Source of the DNA: Polyodon spathula
Lineage: Eukaryota; Chordata; Actinopteri; Acipenseriformes; Polyodontidae
DNA length: 64,000 bases
Reading direction: 5' to 3'
Assembly (NCBI RefSeq): GCF_017654505.1
Contig: NC_054559.1
Span: 7,058,281-7,122,280, forward strand
The position numbers and the translations under genes were made by a program. Below, piece by piece: positions 37,881-50,209 of this stretch. The notes under the pieces were generated by a model. It was not told the DNA's origin and searched no databases. It was given only the letters and a program-made list of their open reading frames with translations. Position 1 is the stretch's first letter. The number at the start of each line of letters is the position of its first letter.

Positions 37881-38639
37881 AATGACGATGTCTGAGGAAC
37901 TCCGGCATGCTAAACAAAACCAGCTAATCACTGGTTGTCAAGGGGAGGCTGTGCTGCCAGACCATTTCCATTCATAAAATAGGTTTTATAAAGGCTTCAT
38001 TCTGCAGAGCTGAGAGAGAGACGGCGTGAGAGTGAGAAAAACGGGGCATTGTTTTTTGTTTTGTTTTTTGTTTTAAATCTTTGTGTTTACTGAGACATAG
38101 CTGAGCAGGAAAGTTATAGGATACAGTGAAATTATCTTGTGCTGAATTGCAGGCAGATGTGTTCATATCGGGCTCAAACTAAAGTTCCAGGGTTCCTGAA
38201 TTTAGTTTTTTTCTATATGCAGAGCAAATCCATAAATGACTTGACCATGCTACAGTATGATTATTTGAACTTCTAAGTAGGTATTTACTCTTATTACATT
38301 TACTGATACAGGTCACCTCCATTGAGGTGTCACATCTCGTTCCTAACATCTTCCTGTCTACCATTCTGAACTAGAGAATGAACTTTCACAGTAAATATTT
38401 AGCTTATAAATACTGTTCTAAAAGTATGTTCCCAATCTTACAACAAATGCATTTGCATTCAGCAGCTGCGTGACTGTTTAGTGAGTGCACCATCAGTAAT
38501 AGGGAGTTGAGAGCTGCGACAGAGTTCATCAAACGTGTTCTTGTTACTAAATACAAGTTATGTTCAATACCAGATTCGTGTCTTTTACTTAAATAAGAAC
38601 TGCACACATTGGAGGGATGTATTAAAATGGATGTGCGTC

Positions 38640-38770
38640 TGGACAGAGATGTAGGATTCTGATTCGGTTCACCGAATCCTAAGTATTCCAGCAAATCCGA
38701 ACCCTGCTCAAAAAGTAGGTATTCGGGCCAATTCCGAAACCAAATCCGGGATTCGGTGCATCCCTAATCT
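38640..38770. mobile_element. Probable hAT terminus
   Basis: Repeated attcgg/cgaatcc motifs end in gggattcggtgcatccctaa, a pattern seen at ends of fish hAT elements. The opposite end was not located. Confidence 0.4.
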
Positions 38771-38802
38771 GTATCAGGGCTATATTTTATAATGGCTTTT
38801 TT

Positions 38803-39341
38803 TGTAAGCGGTGGTGTGAACAGGATGGCTTGTAGCGACGTCAGACCAGGAAGGATAATGACAACAGTTTTGGTGAGTGAAATGCGCTGTTGCGCTGGTT
38901 TATTAAAAATAAAAGGTTTAAACAGAAAACAAAAAACACTGAACAAACACAACAGCACAATGGCCAAACAAACAAACAGTGGACAAACCCAAACAAGTCT
39001 CGTACGGATCTTCTATTTTTCTCCTTCTCTCTCCCGTTCTCCACTGCGAACACCCAACCCCATGTGCTCTCACTCTTTCACGCAGCTGTGCCGAGACTCG
39101 ACTGCTAATCAATCATTCACTTGAGTCTCGGCAGTCTCCACGTGGACTAACTGTGCAGTCCCCGTGCCCCCATACAAATACCCACTTTAATCAGCATGCA
39201 AAGTGATTGTGCAATCCCTATGCCTAAATACTAATATACATTTAAAATCACCTTTGCTACATAACCCAAACTCTGTGCACCACACAACATAAAACACAAA
39301 CCACAAAAATACACACAGGGGCAGGTCACCCTGCCACAGGT
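38803..39341 (-). mobile_element. Solo LTR, about 540 bp
   Basis: Read on the minus strand it starts TGTGGCAGGGTGACCTGCCC and ends CCACCGCTTACA. An AATAAA lies near 38900, followed by the short R/U5-like end. No gag-pol lies nearby. Target duplications were not clear. Confidence 0.6.
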
Positions 39342-42300
39342 GATTATTTTAATGTATTGATTAAGTTACTATAAGAGTCAGAGTCAGTAAGGCAATGTAT
39401 TTTTCACATGCCTGTTGTGCCGTGCCGTCGAGGCTATATAGATTGATTTCAATGTTGTGCATTTATATTATGTGTTTATCTTCTCAGACTAGTGTTGCTT
39501 TAACCAAATGAAATAATTACTTCAGTATTATTATATTACCGGGAGGGGGCTGAGCTTTTAAAATCAAATTAGAGTCTGACTCATTGGTGGCAAATATATT
39601 ATTTCCATCATCCCATGCAATATTGCAATATATTATTTGCAATATTGTCAGTAAGTCAGATGTATGGAATTAGTGTTTCAAAAACAATAAATTCAATTTT
39701 GTGTGCACACTATCGCGATTCACGAAGGTTACTAAATTGTCCAACATCAATGAATTCCTGACGTTTTTATATGTTTAATTTAATTTAAACATATAACATC
39801 AATGAACTGTCTTTTCTGGTTAAAAATTCCTGTACCTCGAGTTCTGTCCTTCAAGGAGACAATGTTCTTAGCATGCTGAAATGTACTTAATAATAAACAC
39901 TGCACTTCTCTATTTTACAACTGGAAGGCTATGTTTTATATTACATAGGGTGGGTTTTATGCTCTATATGTTCTTGTTCCTCTATTGTTCCGCTGTAAAA
40001 CACTCAGGCGCTATGAAAATGTAAAATTGTACTGTACATAAAGACTGGCTGCTATAGCTTGGAACCTAAGTTTGACCTTGGTGGAATGTGAGCTCTAGTT
40101 ACAGCCCTATGTGGTGCAAGTTCTCCTGGTATACTCTGGGTCCCTTGATTACTCTGGCACCTTGTAGTCTATGCAACATCGAATCAAGGTTGTGATCAGG
40201 GCAAACAGTGGCCCAAGACTATAAATAAATAAATAAATAATAAAAAATCCTTAAAACAGAGCTAACAAAAAAAATGCCAGTACATTTTACCTAATAGTAA
40301 ATTACTACAAATTTTGTATCAGTACATTTTGTTTATTAATAGAATTACCACAAAAAAATACACATTTACCACAATGTGCATCTTTTAAAATGAAAAAAGG
40401 GAGCTCTATGCAATGTATTTTAATGGAGAATATCAAGTCTGTTACTGTCCTGTAATCCAATCCAGTCTGAGGCAGATTCTAAAAGCAGCTTATTGTGATG
40501 GTATTCTGACCTCTGTGTCTTGTTACTGTAATGAGACTGCTCTTATCAGCAAAAATATAAAATAACTGAAATGCTGCAGATTACTTTCAAAAATAAGTTA
40601 ATTAAAATATCCAGCAGCCAGGAAATCTAATATGTTTTTGGGGATCCAGCAAATCAATACAGTCTAGTAATTAGAACTAAGTACTATACTGGGGATCGGA
40701 GAGCCAGCTAATTCAATAGTCTAGTACAATAATGTACTAGGGACTGTCAGTCAGCTAATTCAGCTAGCTAAGTAGCTATCCACACACACACTTTCCTCGA
40801 ATGCTGCTAAACTAAAGATTTTACGCTGGTTACTGATTGCAACTCTAACGCCTATTGCTGAGGATAATAACAGTCCGAACTACAAAGGGTAGTTAGTTTA
40901 ACCATACAGTGCATGTATAGACATTGTAATTCCTTTTTAATGCTGTCTAGTTTGTGGTACATTCCACTTTTCTATGTTCTCACATCCACAAGGCAAAGTG
41001 GTTGCAAATGTCTTCCTAGCCGCAGAAGTGATCACGGATTGTTAGCCAGGAGGGAAGAGATATGATAAGTAAACCAATCTCAAGCGCACAGACTGCTCAG
41101 TTGCATGTACAATCCAACAGGCCAATCAAAGCAGCTTTGCTGGAGCCAGTTGCTGAACTGGAGTTTGTGCCTGCTGGGGAGAGCTGGTCCACTGACTGCA
41201 TGCAGGCTCATCCTTCATGTTAACCCTGAAATTTCAACAAGTGCAGCGAAGCCAGGGCTCCAGTTTGCCTTGCCCTCAGATTATTCCCAACTGTATAGAT
41301 TATAGAGGTAATTCTCGACTGTTGTCCCTAACCAAGCATGCAATGAAGCAGTAAAAGAGCAGCAGTTCCGATCTAAGAGTTGATGTAACCATGTCCATGG
41401 TCTGCACCTTTCCTATACTGCGTAAAGCCTTGTATTCAAGCGTATTTCATTTCATGCATCAGTTTTTTTGGCAGTACCATTTTAGTAGGATCATCTAAAA
41501 TATGTGTAATAATATATACTGTACACTACGATCCAGAAGTCGCCCCTTCAGCTGACCAATTTTATACATTTCTTTACATTTTTTATGATCCAATTAAAAA
41601 GCCAAATAAAATGTGTGCATAGCTAATTTGTCAAAAATTGCTACTTACCCATCACAGTAAAGAGACATCTCTAAAGATTACAATTTACAAACAAGATCAA
41701 AAATGGCACCCACACAGGAACAGAAAGGTTTTGTTTTTATTTATTTTAATTTTTAAAAGATCTTCTTGGGGAGGTTAGACGCTGTAATCCACAGCAATAT
41801 ATTTATGAAGAGCCCTCTTGTCATTGGCAGAATAGGACAGACAGTAAAATGACAGAAAGATTAAGTAAACGCTTGCTTTATAAAACAAACACTGTCTAAT
41901 GAATCTTCATTCTTTTCAAATGAGTTTGTATTTTTAGAGTCAATTACCAATGCTGCGGCAAACTTGTTATAAAACATCCCCTCTTACAATTTGCTTCCAA
42001 AACAAAAAGGAATTGTTTTTTTGGGACTATCTTTGAAATATTTTTTTTGGCTACCAACATGACTGGTTTCTTGTCCACCACCACCTAGCACTGTCACGTT
42101 ACCTGCAAAGCTCTAGTTGAAAAAACAAAATCCACTGTATTTCCAAGCTTCTGGCCATGCATGATCGAAACTTGTTCCATTTGCACACAGTTGCCTCCAT
42201 AGATCCCCAGATTCTGACACCGATACCAAGTTTGATCACAATTGGGAAAGCGCTTCTCTCTTTAATTGGCCTATATATGTGCAACAATCTCAATATACTG

Positions 42301-43470
42301 CCAGGCTTCTTTTAATGCCTTGTGCCAAGCTTAGAAACTCACACTAGCCTGCACAGAGTTTAATTTATGCTCACATAATAAAAGCCCTTTAGATCAATAT
42401 TCTATTAGTCAATTAAGTGTGGCCTCCTTAGTGATAAGTGCAATTTGCCACGGGCTAGACTGAATTCCTGGAACCTAGTTATTTCAATCATCTAGGCTAA
42501 CTAATCCAGAGGTGTTCAGAAACCTAGGACTCGATGCAGGACTAATGTGAGTTTCATAACCTAGTTTGATCACATGCTTATTATTAATTTTATTAAGTAA
42601 ATGTGGAATATGTTTTGTTGTGGTTGTCTAGACTCAAAGGGTTTAATATACTCAAAAACACACCACTGTGGGGTTTAGGATCAGTTTTCAACTATATTTA
42701 CTAACTGCAGCATCATAAAAGGTTATTGGAGGGCAAATAAAACACAAGAGTGTATTTAATAGGTAAATTAATCATTTATTTAATTAGAATTGCCTAAACT
42801 TAGCAGCCCGGTCAGTTTACCACAGTGCACAAGAGCAAAATAAAGTAACCATTCAAGAGGGTTAACTGCTGTAACAAGTCTCTACATTTACATGTTCTAA
42901 AACAAGCAACTGAATCAGTGGCTGTTAAATTTGATCTCTATCTAAAAATGTGCTGCGTCAACAAGAGAACAGACTCGTGACACTTAAAGCAATCCCACAG
43001 TTAAGCAGCCATGAAACGTCTTGACTGTGTTTAAGTGACTGCTTCTGCTTTATAAAGATAACACTATGCTGTAGAAGAAAAGAACCTAATCACTGCATGT
43101 GCTGTATTTTAAACTCAATGATCTAACAGCAATCAGACCATCTGAGGGACCAGGATACAACAGATAATCAACAGGGTTAATTGAAGTATTTGTATATAAA
43201 GTAAAAAAAAAAAAAAAAAAAAAAACCAACAAGTGAAGAACCAAAACATTCTCAGCACTTTAAAAGGGGGACCAGTAAAAATGTTCACAAAGCTTAGAAG
43301 AGTTGCCTTAATTGTAAGTAGGGCTTCTGATTTTTGGTGTTTTCCGTTGACTTTTCTACTCTCCTTTAAAAATTTAATTGATACCTGTGATGCCTTTCAT
43401 ATATATCAATCACACTGAGAAATGTGTTAATAGTAAAATTGATTTCATTTTTCTTTTAAACAACTAAATG
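39342..43470. other. AT-rich DNA without recognised genes
   Basis: No coding sequence was supported. Short microsatellites include (aaat)n at 40221-40240 and poly-A at 43204-43225. Confidence 0.5.
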
Positions 43471-43472
43471 GG

Positions 43473-43473
<1 letters not shown>

Positions 43474-43554
<81 letters not shown>

Positions 43555-43555
43555 G
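43474..43555. repeat. (TA)n microsatellite
   Basis: About 35 ta units followed by a short ca run. Confidence 0.95.
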
Positions 43556-43559
43556 TATA

Positions 43560-43675
43560 TAATCGAGTCCAGGACTCGAGTTGCATTATTCGCAGAAGAC
43601 TCGAACTCGACCTTGTGTGACTGGGACTCGGACATTCGGGCTTCGTGACTCGGATATATTAACGACGAGTCCTTT
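43560..43675. repeat. Degenerate gactcgga-rich block
   Basis: Clustered gactcgag, gactcgaac, gactcgg and gacgagtcc motifs in both orientations, as in subterminal regions of fish hAT-like transposons. Complete ends were not identified. Confidence 0.4.
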
Positions 43676-44935
43676 TTTAATTTACTATTACTGTGGCAAA
43701 GTGGCTGCTGATTGTGAGCAAAAACTAAGCGAAGGAGTAGACTGCGATCCTCCGGCCCCTTTTATGCTATCACGCATGACCCCTTGGTAAAGGAGTGCAG
43801 CTGTCTCTACAGTCTGCAGCTGCTACGCTGTTTCCATTCCAGGTCAACACGTTCTTGCAACGGAGTCTCACCTTCTTCCAGACTGACCGACTTCCCGACC
43901 CTGGGAAAGAACTGTCAGGCCAGCCCATCCAAAGGACCCTACTTTCGCTGCTTAGCAACCTCAGAGGTCGGGAGGGAGATTTACAACCAAGGTTCATATA
44001 TTTCTGTCACAATTACACAAGAAATTCTACCTTTCCAGCCCTGCTTCCCCTAAAACTTAAACCAACAACTACATCTCTCAGAATACAATGTCTTCGGTTA
44101 CTAGGAAACTGTCCACAACAAAAATCCACCCAACAAAATATTATCAAATCACTAGTTAGCCCCGAGGCTAGATATTGCGTATATTTCAAAAGCAAATATA
44201 TCAATGAAACGTAAGCAGAATGGGAAGTAATAGCTACCATGTTAATTAAAATTTTCACTTGATCCGTTTTGAGTTTTTGGTGTTTTTATACTATTTTAAT
44301 GTCCAAAAAGTGCATTTCATTTATAATGCCGAAAATACTACATTGAAACCATGGCGATTAATAATTCAGCACAATACAGGGAACTTACAGAAATAATTGC
44401 TCGATATGACGAGTTACTTGCTGCTCACATGGAAATAAGGAACTGTATTTACAAGGATACTGCGCTCACACAGGAACAAGAAAATAAAACAATGATTTAT
44501 GATGGTAGTAGCACAATGCTACAAACTTGGAAACAGTGATGTAATGGAAGTCACCACTACGCTGGGCTGATCGCATAGAGGGGTTGCAGTCATGAGAAAT
44601 GCACTGCAGCACACTCCTTTATAAAACGGGCAATGCCTCACCAGACTGATTGAGTTGGTAAAAGTTCATGTAAAAGAAACATACGCTAGTGCTGCATCCG
44701 GTCCTGAGCTTCCCTTGTTTAAATCTTCAACAAAAAGATCTTCAACTCAAAAAAAGGGAGACAGTAATAATGTTGCTAGCGCAGCAGGCAGCATCGTGTG
44801 ATGCACTACCGTTACTGATTCTGTTCTCTGTCCGCGAGACAAAGTTAAAAGCTTTATGATCACAAATGTAGGCGAGCTTGGCTCTTTTGCATAGTGGTTA
44901 AGACACTACCTTGAGGTGTCGCCCAGCCATTACAA

Positions 44936-45235
44936 CATAAGAACACTTATGAACAAGAAGAGGCCGTTCAGACCACCAATGCACATTTCCAAGTTGCTGA
45001 TTGATCCTAGAACTTTGTGAAATCTGGTTTTAAAGGACCCCAATGATTCGGCAGCAACAACATGACTAGGTAAGTGCCTAAAGATGTGTCTCCTATCCTC
45101 TGTCCCTGTGTCCCGTGGTCCTGCTTTCTGTGCTGTAAGTATTGGATAGGGTTAACTGTGTCAAGTCAATTTAAGACTTTAAAAGAATACAATCAAGTCT
45201 CCCCTAATTGTCCTTTGTTCTAAACACCTTGCAGA
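44936..45235 (-). mobile_element. Diverged LINE 3' fragment
   Basis: It starts aacataagaacacttatgaa and follows with gaagaggccgttcagaccacc, a relative of the 3' end of the LINE at 582-2101. The reversed tail-coding region contains the usual blocks (cccgtggtcc, caagtctccc). It is more diverged than the other copies and may be an older subfamily. Confidence 0.65.
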
Positions 45236-46101
45236 CTCATCACATTGAATCATTGCTGTCCTAGCAGCAGGTCGAGATGCACTCTGCAACCAATTTCCTA
45301 ATTGAATGTTGGTTATAATTGACAGTATTCGATGCACTGAGAACACTTCATTATCATTCAAAAGCATGGCAAAAAAGTGTGTACACTCTTCACAAATGCA
45401 TTCAAATAAAACCGAACACATGTTCTAGTAACATAATATACGTGAGGCTCCAAATAGGGCACTGAGCTGATAGATTAATGAATGCTTAATTGATGTTTGC
45501 CAAATAAAAGCAATGAAAATTCATAATGAATTAATCAAACTGTTGTTGCATCGCCAGCAAATTTTTCAAAAGAGCCTTATTTTTTCAGTTTAATGAACCC
45601 CTAACGCACATCATTTGAAAGTAGAAAAGCAATCTGTTTTATACTGGTTATGCTATGCCTGGTTTTACCCAATCATATAACTTGAACAGCCAGAAAATAA
45701 GTTTCAATTTTGAAATAACTTATAAATTGCATGATTACAGTACAAACATTTTCAGACATGGGAGAATCAGAGGGAAAAATGTACGGCACATTTGACTACT
45801 TCATAGTCACATTTCAAAATGGTCACCTGAGCACTTGGTCAGCTATTTCTGAATGCCCAGCCTTTGGAATCTGAATTCCCTCAGCCAATAGGCTCTGTTA
45901 TACAGCCTATATTCCACACAGTACATCTTCATGTTCTTTATACAGGTTGACTAATAGACATGCACAAACTGAGTTCCGCCATTCTTCAATTCCTGTTAGC
46001 TATGTCAGGCGTGCTATTTGAACATTCAGTCCTAATTTTGTTTACTAATTTTTAGTATACACTACTCCAAACACACACACATATACATCAGTTTGCCTTA
46101 C

Positions 46102-46286
46102 CTTCTCTCTCTATGTGGTAGAGGCTGTTGCTGTTGCTGCTGTCTGGATATAAAGGTGCTGCCCCAAACCGGGCTACTGTGACTGTTCCTGAGCCAGCCC
46201 ACTGATGGCGCTGCAGGGTAAGCGGTGCTGCGGAATCCATGATCCGATTCTGTCTCGGCAGCCAGGGAAGAAGCAGAGCTCCCCAT
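46102..46286 (-). CDS. Candidate first coding exon of calpain-15, myristoylation-type N terminus
   Basis: On the minus strand an ATG at 46286 in perfect Kozak context (GCCATGG), with an in-frame TAG two codons upstream, opens 61 codons plus two bases. These end at a consensus donor, AAG then GTAAGG (46101-46096). The peptide starts [16 protein letters not shown], which fits the N-myristoylation pattern (Gly2, small residue at 6), and has a Gln-rich stretch before PLPHRER. The two leftover bases plus the 22 nt before the capn15 ATG make exactly eight codons without a stop, so splicing to 19043 would give a continuous protein. No other minus-strand gene was seen between them. Seen: ORF, Kozak, donor, matching phase. 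Inferred: that it belongs to capn15. It could instead start another, unrecognised gene or be a chance ORF. Confidence 0.5.
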
Positions 46287-49200
46287 GGCCTAGCGCTCCG
46301 GGATGATCGAGGTTCTCAAAACCAGAGCGACCACCAAACCTTCCTTGGCTACAGTATACACAAAGCTATTCTGAAACCGCTCTGGCTTCAACTATTGCAT
46401 TGCTCCTCTTGTTAACTTCCCAAAGTCACTTGATAGAAACTACAGTTAGTTGTGAACTCAGAGGGTTGGTCAATCTTATCAAGCTCTTTTGACGGTTTCC
46501 TCCAGTTTCATTTGGAAATTTGAAAATCATACACTGAATTAGTTCCAAGATCTTCCTGATCTGGACTTCACATACCTTTCTTACCACACTTCCAAAAGTT
46601 ACCAATGAAGGAAATCTCTGATGGTCTTTCAATTAAAAGCCATTTGACAAATGATTCAATGCTTATTCTTGTACATGAAAGCTCCTATAGAAGTCTATGA
46701 TATGCAGTCCTGCTAATGACCCATGCTGGATTCCAGTAGCACGATGGAGAATGAAAGAACTAGTCCTACCATGAACTGACCAGGTGGCCAAACTGGAATC
46801 GTCCAGTTGAAAAGTGATGGAGCACAAGAGTAACCAATGATTCCATTCTCATAATATTTGGCTATTTTAGAAAATTGTGGCATAAAACTAAGATCTAGGA
46901 ATGTAAATGTCCCACAGCCCTGACCCTTACTGTATCGCTCCTAAATCTGACTGAAAAAATATATTCTTTTACTATTTTATTACAGGTTGCTTGTTTGATC
47001 TATTAGTTGCCCAAGATTTAATATTATATATAAATACACATTTACATTTTCAATCCAAAATAATATGTATGTATGTATTATTAAAATACTGCAGAATGAG
47101 TTTCTCAATCTATGGTAAAGTTTTAAAAAATGTTTATTAATCTTTTCCACTATCAGGACAAGCTGTGCTTTCAGAAATTGTTTAGTGATTCAATCTTGTT
47201 TCCCACAGCACATCAGGTTTAAGGAATCAGATGTTCATAGTGAATGTTATAGGATGATTTATTGAACTAAGTATGACAATAAACAACATAGGGCGACGCT
47301 AAAATATGTTAATTTAATAAAAAGTATTCTTATGTATTTGATGTAGTTGAAAAGATAAAAGTCACCTGCAATACTGTTCTGAAAACACAGAAGCCACCAT
47401 GCAGCTGAGGCTCTCTCTCTCTTTACTAGGCTCAGAATTCAAAACCAAATGAGTGAGTCAGCAGCGGTCTCTCTGTCAACGCTATTAAACTGAGCCTAGA
47501 ACTATTGTATTACGTATTCATAAAAATACAAGCAAAATCCACGATTCTTAAAAAAAAAAAAAAAAAAAAACACAACAAAAAAAACATGCCTTTTACTTTT
47601 TCCTCAAGCAGCGCTGATGATTTATTCACTATTCCAGGCAGAGTAGCATTTCACCAAGACTTTTTGAACTAATACAAGTATATGTACTGCTTTCATTTAA
47701 TTAATCAGATGTGATTGCTTAAGTGGCGCAAGCTCTGTTCATTGATCGACTACATAGAAATTGATACAAAAACTACTGCTGCACTCAGACGGTAAAATAC
47801 AGTACGCACAGAAATCAATATAAGTTATGGCAATGCTTTACGTTTAATATGAATGTGACTGCTGTTTCAGCAAGTATTACCCGAATCCAAATACGCTGGG
47901 CACTTCTTCAGATACTGTTGTAATGATGATGAATGCTTAATACACGTACATCTATAATCAACAACATTTGAGGTATGGAAACTTTTAAACGTTTTGTCAT
48001 TCTGCTGGTTTTATGTTTGTTTTAGCTAGCATGAACTTGAAAGGATCATACCAATAACACATTGCACGTTAACAGATGCGAGTTTCCGGATTTCAGTTAC
48101 ACCAAACTCGGATGAGCTTTTAACAAAATGTTACAGCAAGTGCAAAAAAAAATCCGACTATTTTCACTCAGCAAAATCAGCTCCTAAACCATTTACCACC
48201 TAGATAACACTACACATCCACACTTAAATCTGCTACAGTATCTGCAATAGGGAATACGATTATCTGTATTAATCTAATATCCTGCAAATGCAAAATACAG
48301 TTAGTTATTTTAGTACTGCTTGGCACATTTCCCAGCGTTTGTAACTTTAGGGAGAAATTAACTCTGATTCAGTTGAAAAACTAATACATTGCTTTCCCTG
48401 CCCTGTCAAATCCTATATAATAAATACATTCTAAATGTAAATGTATGTTAAAACAATGATTTCGTTTATCTATGCAGGCAATCGTTGTTTGTGACAACTT
48501 CAAATTACCAAGACAACGGCAGAGAAATGAACACACCCTTACACCGAGTTGTATTATTTTCCGTGCTGGATGGTCCTTCCTCAGTGAAATACTAGACTCA
48601 TATGTTCTCCATGTATTTTTAAAGCAGGCTTTTCTCAACATTCGAGAATCTAGCAGTCAGCGTCGTGCAGTTGTCTTCTATTTATTTCTTGTCGGCCAAA
48701 ACCGCATTTCTAAAGGGAGACCGGGAGCTGGATCATAACCTAATCTTGCTAATTATCTTCCGAATATGCGTCACATCTGCTGTGTGAAAGAGTATATATA
48801 AATATATATTATATCCGTCTGATTGTTAAACCCGCTTCCCTGTAAAATACCGTGTTGCTATGGTTCTGTCGGTACTGTGGCAGAATCAGTTACAATATTA
48901 TTCAGTGTCGTTATTTATTTATTTATTTTAATACTTTCCGGTTCTTGCAGGACATTCCAGCACATTTACTCCAGTCTTGAATGTGTTTGAGTCAAAAACA
49001 CCGATCCTCTCTGGAGTGCAATACTTTCACTTCAAGAATTTTGCATGATCAAAATAATGTGCAATTCGGATACGACTTGAAATACTCCACTTTTAATCTG
49101 ATCTTTGAGGTTTGCGTCCAGGCGAGGCTTATTATCTACAACTATTAATTCATTCTTCTCTTTCTTATAATATCATTTTTACTTTTTTTTTTTTTTTTTT

Positions 49201-50190
49201 TTAAAGCCCTCGTGTTTCGATTTTCAGATCAAGAATTCTCCACACTTCGGCTCTCTTCAGGTCACGGTTGTTAAACAAGACAGCTGCTCCCTCCGTTTGC
49301 TGCACCCGGGTATTTTTTTCCCCAATATATACTCAATATTTTCTTCAGCGAGGTTCTTGCCCCTTTTTTGATTAGTGCAGCCAAGCAGCGTTTCAAGCTG
49401 TCCCTTCCAGCTGACTGCTGATAGTCAGAAACGCGCATGCGCTGAAGGAAACCTCATTGAGCCTGTAAGAGCCCAAGTGGGATTGAACCAGCAGCATCCC
49501 CTTTTACATCACTCAGCTGTGATGACAGAAGCCCTATCAACTGGCAACGCACAGATTACTCCGACATCTCTGCTGAAAATTGAATTTTAATATTAAAAGG
49601 GACCAGACGTTGCAGAACCTATGACCACCTACTCCACAGTACGCTCCAGACTTCTTCGTTCTCAATGTTCAGACTCATGAATAACCTGACGTTCTGTTTT
49701 TGTTTGAAATATTGCCAGAAAATATCGACTACATATTTAATCGTGCTTTATCTCGTACGCGAGGAGAAGACACAACAGCAAAATACTAATAGTCCAAAAA
49801 AAAGTCAGCTTTACTAAGCTTTTTCTTCAGCAAAAAGAAAATAAAAACTATAAAATCGCATCAAATCATCGAAAGACAACAATTTCTTAGTTTTGTCAGC
49901 ATTAAAAGATTGATTCTGTTATATCCAATACCGGTATATGATACATGTTGCCCTATACTATGACGTAATCCACAGTTCTTTTGATTCAGTTTGTGCAAGA
50001 TGTTAACACTGGTGGTTCTTTTTTTGACGAATACATACAGAAGTCTAAGGCACACAACTATTCCACTTTATTACTTGGGAACTACATAAGGCAACGGCAC
50101 TCGGAAATAAAAATTTCACGCGTAGTTTAGTTCATATTCTGAGGAAACGAGAGCAAAACACCCTTCATTTCCTGTCCCGGTCACATACAC
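46287..50190. other. Upstream region of capn15, no genes recognised
   Basis: No coding sequence is visible. It holds a possible promoter (49295-49442), a poly-A run at 47550-47570 and a poly-T run at 49183-49202. Its 49.2-49.6 kb part is less AT-rich than the surroundings. Confidence 0.5.
49295..49442 (-). promoter_or_regulatory. Possible promoter with NRF1 palindrome
   Basis: The exact NRF1-type palindrome gcgcatgcgc lies at 49433-49442. About 105 bp downstream on the minus strand is a TATA-like TATATATT (49331-49324), placing a start near 49300. It lies 3 kb upstream of the candidate first coding exon at 46286 and in the right orientation. No clear donor for a leader exon was found, so the link to capn15 is inference. 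Confidence 0.35.
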
Positions 50191-50209
50191 TAACTTTTTT
50201 TTTTTTTTT

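Larger units (their letters stand above)
19044..46101 (-). other. Putative first capn15 intron, about 27 kb
   Basis: This would be the intron if the exon at 46286-46102 joins 19043. Even if not, the interval holds no recognised host coding exon. Its acceptor side has a branch-like CACTGAC about 30 nt before the CAG. Confidence 0.45.

Noticed and set aside
44351..44539. 62-codon plus-strand frame (RELTEIIARYDELLAAHME)
   Set aside because: Vaguely like a hAT-associated region but too short and without motifs to support a call.
44876..44932. tRNA-like sequence (gcatagtggttaagaca) near the LINE fragment
   Set aside because: Resembles only an A-box; no B-box or cloverleaf could be drawn, so neither a tRNA nor a SINE head was called.
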